Origin: Choristoneura fumiferana
Taxonomy: Eukaryota; Arthropoda; Insecta; Lepidoptera; Tortricidae
Direction of reading: 5' to 3'
DNA: 64,000 nt
Assembly: GCF_025370935.1 (NCBI RefSeq)
Contig: NC_133497.1
Coordinates: 9,860,609 to 9,924,608, forward strand
Shown here: positions 35,701-45,400 of the stretch, one piece after another
Position numbering within the stretch: position 1 is the stretch's first letter
How the letters are laid out: each line of letters opens with the position of its first letter
Notes under the pieces: model-generated
What the model was told of the DNA's origin: nothing
What the model saw: the letters and a program-made list of their open reading frames with translations, nothing else
Databases searched by the model: none
Translations under genes and position numbers: made by a program

Positions 35701-38700
35701 TAGACGCGTATTGAATAGTCCTTTTGTGCGCAGGTCGGGTCTGAGTAAAGTATGGTCGGTCCCGGAGTGCCGCGAGCTGCAGGCCCTCAAAGGACACACC
35801 TGCAACGTGAGCTGCGCCACCTTCCACCCCGGGGCCGTCATGCCGCAGCACTTCAGGGACAAGGTACCGAGTGAATCGCTTTTGTTGTTAGAATTATCGT
35901 TTGGCAGAATGTTTTTTTTGTAGAATGATCGTTTGGTCGAATGAGTGTTTGGTAGAGTGATCGTTTGATTGCTTGATAACAAAGTATGGTCAGTCCCGGA
36001 GTACCGCGAGCTGCAGGCGCTCAAAGGACACGTGCAATGTTAGCTGCGCCACCTTCCATCCCGGGGCGGGGCCGTCATGCCGCAGCTATCAGGGACAAAG
36101 TACAGCCAACTAGTTTTTTTTTAAAGATTTTTTATTTTGTATTTTTCAAATACTCGGTATTCATGATTTAATAAAAATTATAAATTAAAAAATAATTTGG
36201 ACCCCAAGACAAGTGATTTTTTTATGCTCGACCATTTCGCATATTATGTTCCCATCTATCCCCTATATACATATGTATGTCCATCCATCTGCTAAACACT
36301 GTTCCATTCACGCCTTTTTTAGCTGAAGAGTAAAGAGGAGGGTGCCGAAGACATGGAGACGGAAGGTGGAAGCTCAGAGCTGGTCAGCGAGGACAAGTCT
36401 GAGGCCTGCACCATGGCCTCTTGTGCCTATGATGGGACGGTGCATCTCTGGAACTTCGTCAGGTAAGGACATAGAATTATTCTTTTTTTCATAAAATCAT
36501 AATATTGACATTATGCTTTATTCCTACCCTTAAAACTACACACATACAATAAAAATCTACTTACACATGTCTGTTTTACTTTTTGTAGACGCCAAGATTA
36601 CAGCTGAGTCAGTCTACTACTGCCTTTTACTTGTATTGTGACCTGAGGTTGTGTTATTGTCGATTTGTAAAATGATCGTTTGGTAGAATGATCGTTTGAT
36701 CGAATTAGTGTTTGATAGAATGATTGATTGATATAAGAAACCTTGTTTTGCAGCGAGTCTCCGATGGCGTCCCTGCCGGGCCACGGGCCTTCGCGCGTGT
36801 CTCGGGTGGAGTTCCACCCGTCGGGCCGGTTCCTGGCGGCTGCAGTCTTCGACAGCAGCTGGCGGCTCTGGGACTTGGAGACAGGTGAGCGCAGCAATGT
36901 GGTCCGCCCTGCGGGGCCCCTATGCCGTCCCTCTATACTCGAGTCCAGAATTGGGCGAATATCCCCATCCCGTGGGAATATTGGGATAAAAGTACCCTAT
37001 GTTTTAATCCAGATTATAACCTAACTTTTTGACAAATTTCAGCCACGGAGGTTTTACATCAAGAGGGGCACGCCAAAGAAGTTTACAGCGTTAGCTTCCA
37101 ATGCGACGGTTCCCTCGCAGCCACAGGGTAACTATCACTTCAGCAATATATATAGTGCACGGTATACAGGATGCCTCATTTAGATCCGTCAGTATGGGTC
37201 AGTGAAACTATAAGACATACGAAGATCTGTTCTTAGGAACCATGTCATCGATTTTAGAAACAAGAAAAACTACATTCAAACATTAAAAAAAAAACTTGTC
37301 CTCAGTACGGGAATCGATAAAAAAAAACTGAAAATCGTTCCATATGCGCCACGACATGCCGACATGGTCACTATGGCACTTTTTTCAGCTGTCGTTTTAC
37401 CGACCGTGCCGGTCAAAGGGTTATAGCAATGCATGAAAAATAAAAGGTACCTAGTAAGTGAACAGTCGTTCCCGCTGTTGCTATATTATTTCCTCTCAAC
37501 GAAGTGAAAAGTAGAATGTAAAACTCGAGCATTAAACCTATTTTGCCCTCGACGTGCTTACTCTTATACACTATGCATGCATATGCATCCTACCGACGTT
37601 TGCCATAAAATATGTAGAACCGTGCTGTTTTCAGGATTTTTTTAAATGTCATAATATAGAATGCAGTAGGTTAGGTTTAGGCTAGTTTAATATCAACTCT
37701 GAATAAATTACTATTTCAGAAATAAATTACTTTATGGCAAGTGAAAATTCTAGAAAACGATACATTCGGGCATATGAAATTCGGGCAAACGATAGAGAGC
37801 CTATATATATTTTTTTATTCGACTGGATGGTAAACGAGCCTCGGGTAAAATGGCTCGTTTTATGCTGTTGTTGTACAATCTACTATTTTAATTCTAATAT
37901 TTTATCTAAATATTTTTTTTGTAGTGGCATGGACGCATTTGGTCGCGTGTGGGACCTGCGCACGGGGCGCTGCGTGATGTTCCTGGAGGGCCACCTGGGC
38001 GGCGTGCTCGGCATGGACTGGGCGCCCGCCGGCTACCAGCTGGCTACTGCCGCCGCCGACCACCAGGTAACACCATGCAGCGGTTCTACCATTACTGGGC
38101 ACAGTCACACATCGCTTTAGACACCAGGCGTCAAGTAGCGGTTCTACCAATTCTTGGCACAGTCACGCATCGCATTGTAAGGTAAAACTCGCACCGGCAG
38201 TCATGCAGCGGTTCTACCATTACTGGGCACAGTCACACATCGCTTTATACACAAGGCGTCATGTAACGGTTCTACCATTACTGGGCACAGTCACACATCG
38301 CTTTATACACAAGGCGTCATGCAGCGGTTCTACCAATTCTTGGCACAGTCACGCATCGCATTGTAAGGTAAAACTCGGACTGACAGTCATGCCGCGGTTC
38401 TACCATTACTGGGTACAGTCACATCGCTTTGTAGGTAACTTTGCACCAGGCGTCAAGCAGCGGTTCTACCATTTCTTGGCACAGTCACGCATCGCATTGT
38501 AAGGTAAAACTCGCACCGGCCAGTCATGCAGCGGTTCTACCATTACTGGGCACAGTCACGCATCGCATTGTAAGGTAACCTCGCACCAGGCGTCAAGCAG
38601 CGGTTCTACCATTTCTTGGCACAGTCACGCATCGCTTTATAAAGTAACCTCCCTCGCACCAGGCGTCATGCAGCGGTTCTACCATTTCTTGGCACAGTCA

Positions 38701-40490
38701 CACATCGCCTTATAAAGTAACCTTCCTCGCACCAGGCGTCATGCAGCGGTTCTACCATTTCTTGGCACAGTCACACATCGCCTTATAAAGTAACCCTCGC
38801 ACCAGGCGTCATGCAGCGGTTCTACCATTTGTTGGCACAGTCACACGTCGCATAGTATCGTTTACTTTGTACGAAACTCGTATCACATAAAAAGGCCATC
38901 CATGAATAATTTAAGTAACTAAAATCAATTGCTGTATCTGATAATTTACGCGTGCGAAGCCTAAACTAAACTAAACACTAGTTATAAAATAAATATGTGT
39001 GTGTTGCAGGTGAAGATATGGGATCTGCGCAAGCGGTCGTCTATATACACGGTAGCGGCGCACACGCATCTAGCCAGCGGTGAGTCATGTTTGTTGCAAG
39101 CTTTTATTTAGCTTGCAACGTTAAATTTGTTTGTTTGCAAGTATGTAAGGCAAGCCGTGGTGGCCGAGTGGTTTGACCTACGGCCTCTCTAGCAAAGGAT
39201 CGCGGGTTCCAACTCCGGCTCTCACCTCCCGAGTTTTTCGTAATTCATGTACGAAATTAAATTACATTTGAAACTTACCTCTCTCTGTCTCACACTCTGC
39301 CGGTATTTTTCAAATGTGAAAACAATATTTTTTTTTTTATTTGACTAGATGGCAAACGAGCAAGGGGGTCTCCTGATGGTAAGAGATCACCACCGCCCAT
39401 AAACATCTGTAACACCAAGGGTATTGCAGATGCGTTGCCAACCTAGAGGCCTTAGATGAAATACCTCAAGTGCCAAATTATTCTTTGTCTAAAAATAAAA
39501 GGTTTCGTTATCCAACAGACGTGAGGTACCAGAAGAGCCACGGCCATTTCCTGCTGACGACATCTTACGACAAGAGCGGGAAACTGTGGTCCAACCCCGC
39601 GTGGCACCCGCTCCGCACTCTGTCCGGACACGACAACAAGGTAACGCCAGACACAGCGGCCAACTGTGGTTTTTTTTTTTTTTATTCGTCTGGATGGCAA
39701 ACGAGCAAGTGGGTCTCCTGATGGTAAGAGATCACCATCTGCAACACCAGGGGTATTGCAGATGCGTTGCCAACCTAGAGGCCTAAGATGGGATACCTCA
39801 AGTGCCAGTAATTTCACCGGCTGTCTTACTCGCCACGCCGAAACACAACAGTGCAAGCGCTGCTGCTTCACGGCAGGATTAGCGAGCAAGATGGTGGTAG
39901 CAATCCGGGCGGACTTCTTATGAAAGTTCGGAGCTAAACCGAAATAAACCGGTATTTACCGCTATTTTATAAACCGGTTCCGAGCCTTGATACGCACGCG
40001 AGTTATGATTGCTTTATGGAGAGATAAACGCTTTGCCAACGCGATTCTAAACGGCGTACCAAAGGCTTCAGTGTCAAAAAAATACTTCCACAACTCGGCT
40101 TAAAAACTTACTTGTAGTTGGGCCAATCAACTATTTTACCAACACTTTGGGCGTCTCCTGTGTTACCAAAATTGTCTCTGGCGTTACCAAAAAATCGTAC
40201 TTCCAACAAGATATTTCACGGTTTAATAGGTTGAACTTACGTAGGATGGCATGTGTTCATGTACACCATCTATTAAATTACAGAAAAAACATGTTTACTT
40301 ACAAAAATCTGCAATTGTTTGAAAAATGTCGCGGACAGATTAGTGTGGGTAAAAAAGTTGATTGGCCCAGTTTAAAACATACAAACTTTGCCCCCAGGTG
40401 ATGTCTGGCGACATATCGTTCGACAACAAATACATAGCGACGTGCTCCTACGACCGCACGTTTAAACTGTGGACTCCGGACCTGGCCTAG
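29742..40490 (+). CDS. PRPF4: PRPF4, U4/U6 snRNP WD40 protein (complete, 13 exons)
   Basis: Exons: 29742-29907, 30206-30315, 31472-31566, 32522-32680, 33848-34024, 35734-35863, 36323-36462, 36754-36884, 37043-37127, 37925-38066, 39010-39079, 39519-39640, 40398-40490. All have GT-AG borders and add to 1620 bases, 539 residues plus TAG; human PRPF4 has 522. Residues 1-92 include HYGSLEEQEKARL and FERRRKARQLNVSTDD. The SFM motif follows (LGEPVCLFGEGPAERR, about 99-115), then TWYHEGPKELKEARLWIAKY. Seven WD40 blades fill about 215-539, with SKVWSV, VHLWNF, WRLWDL, GRVWDLRTG, VKIWDLRK, GKLWSN and FKLWTP. In the nucleus PRPF4 binds PRPF3 and cyclophilin H in the U4/U6 and tri-snRNP before spliceosome activation. 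It is divergent to PRPF3, its partner. All blades look intact. Confidence 0.96.
30620..30712 (-). mobile_element. SINE family A, truncated copy in PRPF4 intron 2
   Basis: Only the tail part remains (ATCATGGGACACTTGACACC to CTAGGCAACGGATAAACAT). The rest of intron 2 (30316-31471) shows no further supported feature. Confidence 0.65.
32030..32443. mobile_element. PRPF4 intron 3: dispersed-repeat tail and a hairpin MITE
   Basis: 32030-32240 is a tail of the family at 7896-8550 (GACGGACGGACAGACAGAC, GGGTTCCGT). 32309-32443 is a MITE whose halves mirror each other around GTCTCTGTTTGTTTTGTTCG, with outer words CATTGATTA and TAATCAATG. A truncated copy is at 44628-44723. Confidence 0.6.
32935..33122. 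mobile_element. fold-back MITE in PRPF4 intron 4
   Basis: GGCAACCTGTTTCATTTCG to TGTAAATATTTCAGGATT is mirrored by AATCCTGAAATATTTACAG to CACATGTTGCC, with a TTAGGTTAGGTTAGG tract in the loop. Confidence 0.7.
33298..33620 (+). repeat. dispersed repeat (CCGGCCAAGAG family) split by a Helitron
   Basis: AACCGGCCAAGAGTGTGTCG to ATTACGAAAAAA and then CAAGTAATATTTTTCTAAG continue the sequence found uninterrupted (inverted) at 50262-50330. The interruption is 33359-33550. Confidence 0.75.
33359..33550 (+). mobile_element. small non-autonomous Helitron
   Basis: It begins TCCTTACTATGC, ends CGCGGGCAAAGGCTAG and lies between A and T of its target, with no target duplication. These are the Helitron hallmarks, and the uninterrupted target is present elsewhere in the window. 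Confidence 0.85.
34285..34490. mobile_element. fold-back element in PRPF4 intron 5
   Basis: ATATTAAATATATTGACCCG and TTTAGCCCGACATGTTTC at the left are mirrored at the right around a GC-richer centre. Family fragments: 8715-8770 and 12828-12912. Confidence 0.75.
34791..35211 (-). mobile_element. MITE copy with ~90-bp GC-rich insert
   Basis: This is an inverted relative of the element at 24707-25170 without its outer ends. Where that copy has about 27 AT-rich bases, this one has about 90 GC-rich bases (34922-35012), open in the + strand and reading LMLLRALLLQDHTHTHVWRM then LREGGWRAALY. Confidence 0.7.
35460..35660 (+). mobile_element. non-LTR retroposon 3' end with (CTTT)n
   Basis: It contains AAAATCAGCGCC, GGCATTATGCTGAG, and ends TGTATTTTC then TTTCTTTCTTTC. 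The same arrangement occurs at 51600-51790 and 51795-51970. Confidence 0.6.
35981..36104 (+). pseudogene. decayed duplicate of PRPF4 exon 6
   Basis: It repeats exon 6 (35734-35863) from AAAGTATGGTC to CAGGGACAAAGTA, with substitutions, a loss of two bases near CACGTGCAATG, a 6-base insertion in the GGGGC tract and a loss near CAGC(A)CTTC. The changes break the frame and give an early TAG, so inclusion would truncate PRPF4. The intron before it carries repeats of the word GATCGTTTGGTAGAATGA, also found at 36665-36735 in intron 7. Confidence 0.9.
37158..37330. mobile_element. half copy of the 5214-5797 element in PRPF4 intron 9
   Basis: It follows the left end of the element at 5214 through TCAGTATGGG, AACTATAAGACATACGAA and TTCTTAGGAACCATGTCATC, but has no right end. 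The rest of intron 9 shows no supported feature. Confidence 0.65.
38067..38862 (+). repeat. 12-copy minisatellite at the donor of PRPF4 exon 10
   Basis: The unit is about 57-73 bp with GCAGCGGTTCTACCATT, CTTGGCACAGTCACACATCG and CACCAGGCGTCAT. Copies begin at about 38074, 38136, 38203, 38264, 38321, 38390, 38456, 38527, 38596, 38669, 38741 and 38811. The unit includes the last exon codons and donor (CACCAG|GTAAC in the gene, CACCAGGCGTC in the repeats), so it arose from the exon-intron junction. Confidence 0.9.
39153..39300 (+). mobile_element. tRNA-derived SINE (family C)
   Basis: AGCCGTGGTGGCCGAGTGGT (A box) and GATCGCGGGTTCCAACTCCG (B box) are followed by GAGTTTTTCGTAATTCATG. It lies in PRPF4 intron 11. 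Confidence 0.7.
39325..39470 (-). mobile_element. retroposon, TGGCAAACGAGCA family, in PRPF4 intron 11
   Basis: The + strand starts with a T-run, then ACTAGATGGCAAACGAGCAA, GGGTATTGCAGATGCGTTGC and GAAATACCTCAAGTGCC. Confidence 0.7.
39668..39920 (-). mobile_element. retroposon, same family, 28 bp after PRPF4 exon 12
   Basis: A T-run at 39669 leads into TCTGGATGGCAAACGAGCAA and runs to GGTGGTAGCAATCCGGGCGG. It is longer than the intron 11 copy and matches 26075-26300. Confidence 0.75.
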
Positions 40491-40545
40491 TTTTAACACC
40501 ATTTCTCTCTTCAAGTGCCAACTATGCTTCGTTTTTTTAGCATTA

Positions 40546-40559
40546 AATAAATGAATAAA
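40546..40559 (+). terminator. PRPF4 poly(A) signals
   Basis: Two AATAAA hexamers (40546-40551, 40554-40559) lie 56-69 bases after the stop codon. They are part of an inverted SINE A end that is split by the THAP element (40571-40997) and resumes at 40998-41046. Confidence 0.65.
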
Positions 40560-40570
40560 TATCACGGTAC

Positions 40571-40997
40571 AATGAGGGCTATCGCGAATGAATTCGCCGC
40601 TAGAGGCGCTAGTGTAGCGTGAGGTCTCCGAAATGTCAAATCTCATAGTTTTTGGGTGAGCTACGCGGGTTTATTTATAATTAGAATAATTTTGTGAATA
40701 TTTTGCAATATCTGAAATTAATTATGGCAAATATGCGTTCCGGGGCAATGAATGTCTGTGTTTTGAGACAGTTTTGTCTTTCGGAAACCTTTGTCCTCCC
40801 TTTTTTCCGAACAAAACGGGGACTTTGCAACACTGTGGCATGCTCGATATTTTTATGGTACGGTTTTAAGGTGTATTAAATATGATTTTAATCTAAACTT
40901 TGTTTTGACGCCCGTAATAACAGACTTTGAATGCCATACTTAAAAACCTCACGCAACAGTGCGCCATCTAGTGAGACAAAAAACGATAGCCCTCATT
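40571..40997. mobile_element. THAP-carrying short element, copy 2, inserted in a SINE
   Basis: It has the same ends and length as copy 1 (16670-17093) and is close to it in sequence. On the left is SINE A sequence ending ATCACGG, on the right the continuation CACCAATTGACCTAGTCCC. Confidence 0.8.
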
Positions 40998-41046
40998 CAC
41001 ACCAATTGACCTAGTCCCTAAGTAAGCTTAGCAAAGCAAGCTTGTG

Positions 41047-42164
41047 TTATTAGAAAGAAGATGAGCGATCTTGACGTGTCTTTTTATTTAAAAACGTTTT
41101 AGAACGGTTGAACCGATTCTGATGAAACACGTCTAAGAACTATCGCTAGAAACCGTGCTTTCAAATAAAGAAAACCGCGTTCAAATCGGTCCACCCGTTT
41201 AAGAGCTACGGTGCCACAGACAGACAGACTAAATAAATCCTTGAGGGAATATAAATATAGAAATAGGGAAAGAAATGCGATCAGCCAGTTTTTTGACAGT
41301 GTCTATTCCTTAAAAAAAATGTGTACATTTTATGTGGTCTTCAATGTAAAAAAGTAGAACAAATAAAGATTTTGACAAATGGCTCATATTGTTTTTTTTT
41401 TAATAACCTCCTGGGGTTCCGAGAATTTTTCTAACATTTTGGAAACTCCGTAACTTGCGTATCTGTACTATATGTATTATTACTCTTTGCTTGTGAAGGA
41501 GATACAGTTTAGTTATCCTCATTTATTTCGAAAATTTACTGTTCATTGGACATCTAGATGTGTACTGTGTACGGTTAATAAGCGCCATCTAGTAACGAGT
41601 AGCGAAAGCTAATTTGATCTGTGGATCTCAATATCTCAATCAAGTCCGATCCCGCATGAGATTCTCAAGAATATTTGACTACTACACATGAAATTTTTTA
41701 AATGGTTTTGGGTGAAATTTTAACCATCACTTAGTATTGACGGTATATTCAGATTTGTAACTGTACGAACTCCCAGCGCCATCTATTGAGTTTCTCAACC
41801 AACTCTATGCGAGATCGGACGCTCTTCCTTTGGACTCCGGTCTCCAGATACATCTGGCTGGAGAGAAATCACTTCTCCCCCACATAACTTTACAGCACGA
41901 ATTGACGCTACTCGGTTATTACAACTGATAATGAGAATGCCTTTACAAATCATAATTTAAAGACTAGATTCATGCAAAATTATAATAATAAGGACCTGGC
42001 TGTATGTTGTTTATTGACTTTTGCCTTTTCCGTAGCAAGAATTTAGAAAACAAAATTATTCTTTGACGTCTGTCAGTAAGCTGTCACTGCACTGCTGTCA
42101 GTCAAACGATGGCGTCAAAATTGTCAAATAAAATTGCATCTCTTACTGGATTTTTTGTATAGTG
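41047..42164. other. intergenic DNA between PRPF4 and zinc-finger gene 1
   Basis: It holds half of the MITE family of 10533 (41047-41095), a common retroposon-like block (41100-41240) and two GCGCCATCTA words. No gene is seen. Confidence 0.35.
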
Positions 42165-42310
42165 TTGTTGTTGTTTCTTTAAAAAAAATATGGCTCTGTC
42201 CATCGGAGGACAATTTTGCCAGTGTCTAGTAGTTTTTGCCGTTGTACGGTAAAAAAAATCTAGAAAACGAAATATGAGAGGTAATGGTGGATGAACGATC
42301 TTGTATAGTG
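42165..42310. repeat. dispersed repeat directly upstream of zinc-finger gene 1
   Basis: This block (GTTTCTTTAAAAAAAATATGG to GAGAGGTAATGGTGGATG) recurs inverted at 63080-63225. It lies within about 150-290 bp of the ATG at 42456 and could overlap the promoter. Confidence 0.6.
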
Positions 42311-42455
42311 TTATAATTAACAATATAATTTCGTTACACTTCGGTTGACGGTGGACAAAATGCTTTTACTTACAATCTTAACACTACATTGTTGAGCTAT
42401 TTGACAGTGGTTTGTGTAAAAATACCGCAGCCGCATAAAATTCTGATTTCGTGCC

Positions 42456-45400
42456 ATGGAGCCGTCCGACTGCCGCCGAGCTTCCGACGCACAGTCGACA
42501 CGGTTATTCATCGTGACTGCGAAGTGCGAGCCTGTGACGGTGAAGGAGGAGCCCGAGTGGGGCGAGTGCGGCGTGAGCGAGGCGGCCGCGGCAGAAGGCT
42601 TGTACGCCGGACACCAAGTTAAAGACGAATTAATAATAGCCCCTGAGCGGATGCAGCAGCAGGACAGTTCACTATCTATGCAAGGTTAACATGTTATTGG
42701 ATTATACTTCATTATTTTTAGCATTAGAAAGAAAGTAAGAGATTTATCTCTTTTATTTTAATAAAAAAATACTGACTGAGAGCTTGTGTCTTTTGAATCA
42801 CTGTGTTTAACCAAATTAAGCTACAAAATACATTAAATTACAAAATCAAAACAAAATGAATATAACTGTAAAATTTAAAACAATGATCTACATATGCACC
42901 TGAATGTCTGACAAGAATACGGTATTTGACTATTTTGTATATGTTTCATAAATTAAAACTACACAATGCCTGTTATCAAATAGAAAAACAATTTTTAAGC
43001 TACCTTTACAAATAACAAAGTTATGAAGGTTTGAAATTCAAGATTAGACAGAGAAAGACATCGCGCCAGTACGGCCATAATTGCTGCATAGAGAAAAGCG
43101 TTTGAGAAAGAGACAGAGATTTTTCAATAAAACACTATAAATCCAATTTTCAACCGATTTAAATTTTCTCTTTGCTAAACATTATCTGTTTATCTATATT
43201 TTCATAATAATATTAAGATATGGCAAAATCAGGAGTTGTCAAATACCGTATTGTAACAGCAGTTTAAATCTAAGTAATCCACTGTCACATTTTTTTTTTT
43301 TAGATGTGCTAAATATTAAAGAAGAGAACCAACACGAGGCAAAGACAAGTGAAGCTGACGCCGCGCCCACGCCGGCCGTGGCAGGAGGCCTGTATACCAA
43401 AAACAATGTCAAATACAAATTAGTAGTCGAACCTGAGCTGATGCAAAAGCAGGACATTGCCTTTCAGATGCCAGGTTACTATTCCTTTAAGTTAAAACTA
43501 ATTTAAATAAGGCATGGTTCAAAGCCACCTTCCTCAATATTCCTTCACAACAATCAAAATTATAATTATAAACCAATCACTCTCCTTGTGTGTAATGTCT
43601 ATTGGCAAAATAAATCTTGCTAGAACAGCAAGGGTGAAAAGCCATAAAAAAATTAAAAACGGCACTAAATGTGACTATGTCTGCCTCATGGGGAGCTTCA
43701 AAGCCTTCAGATAATGTGTTACACTCGGGTGCCCTTTGCAAGGTCTAAAATTTATTTTCCTAAAATTTTTTGATCAAAATTGTTTGGTATAATATTGTAT
43801 GGCATACTTCTTTTTTGCATACATATTTTTTTTCCTAAAGACCAAGAATACTTGGTCTATAATTGTTTAGTTTAAAAATTATATTACTAAAATGCTAAAT
43901 CCATATTGTATTTAGTGTAATATTCAATGTCCTAAAAAAATTTATGAAAATAATAAATATTTGATACTTGGATAGGCGAAACAGTAAAGGGGGCCGGGGG
44001 GGTAAAGCCCCCACAAGGGGGTCGGGGAGCGAGGGGGGCGGAGCCCCCTGTAATAAAGAAATCCCAGATAACATGATTGCTCAGTTATTGTTACCTGGGT
44101 TTTCTTTATTGCGCCCCCCGTCCCCCCTTTACTGTTTCGCCTATCCATCAATTTTTTTTTCCAAAAACCTAACCTAATATTTAGTGCCTAGTATAAAAGA
44201 TAATAATAATAATAATGCTGTAATATTTTGAACAATAGAATGAATTATAATTCGAAGTTTGATTTCCTGATGGCGGTTGCAACCCTTGATGTAATACACT
44301 TACCTACTTTTATCTTTTGTTTAATTTTCGCAATAAACGTAAAAATATTACAAATTGTTTTTTTCCCTTCAGCGAATGAAAGCTAATTTGTCGAATTGGA
44401 ATAAAAATTCTGTTAGTATTTTAACTTTAGGACATTGAATATCAGACTGCATAATAATTAGATTAACAATTTTATGGATTTAGCATTATAGTAATAAAAT
44501 TTTTAGACTAAAAAATTATAGACCAAGTGCTCTAGGAAAAGAAATGTATGCAAAAGTATACCATACAATATTATACCAAACAATTTTGATCAAAAGATTT
44601 TAGGGAAAAAAATTTTAGACCGTTTTGTGATGCCATCTCTGTTTGTTTTTTTCGAATAGACGAAGACGGCATCACATATTTATCTGTCTAATAAACTTTA
44701 TCAATGGTTGGTGAAACAGCCCCTTTGTGTTCCAAGCCTAAGTATTAAATCTTTTTCAGATGTGCTAAATATCGAATATGAGATCAAACACGAACCAGAG
44801 GCAGCAGCTGGAGCGATCACCGCATCCGAGTGCACCCACACCTGGCTCAAGGATGGCCCATGCTGCATCAGGTGCACCGAGCAGCAGCACCGGCTCAAGA
44901 GCAGTTTTGTCAGACTGGAGCGACTTCCAGCGGGAAACCAGGACATTACCACGCCATTTTATATGAGCCGTGATTCTGAGCTCAATCATAGTCTGACACC
45001 TTCCAAGTTGCAGCTGGAGCACTCAGGTATAGAGAACAGCGGAACCAGGGAAGTGACCGGGAGCTGCCAGCCTCCTAGCGACAAGCAAGCCTCTAGTCAA
45101 TCAAATTTGCCCAACAATGTACAAGCAAACACACATGATAAACCACATGCTTGTGGCATGGGTAACAGCCCCTATGGTTGTGATATATGTCACCAACAGT
45201 TCACACAGCAATCGCATTTGAACGCACACCTAAGAATACACACGGGTGAGAAACCCTTCAGTTGTGAAATATGCTGCAAACGATTTACACAACGCAGTCA
45301 GTTGACTAGGCATGTACTGACGCACTCGGTTGAGAAACCATATGGTTGCGATGTATGTAGCAAACGGTTTAGAGATAAAACTATGTTGACTCGGCACGAA

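Noticed and set aside
44708..44760. Start of zinc-finger gene 1 inside 44708-44760
   Set aside because: The open frame passes through an acceptor (44758-44759); the N-terminal modules come from exons 1 and 2.
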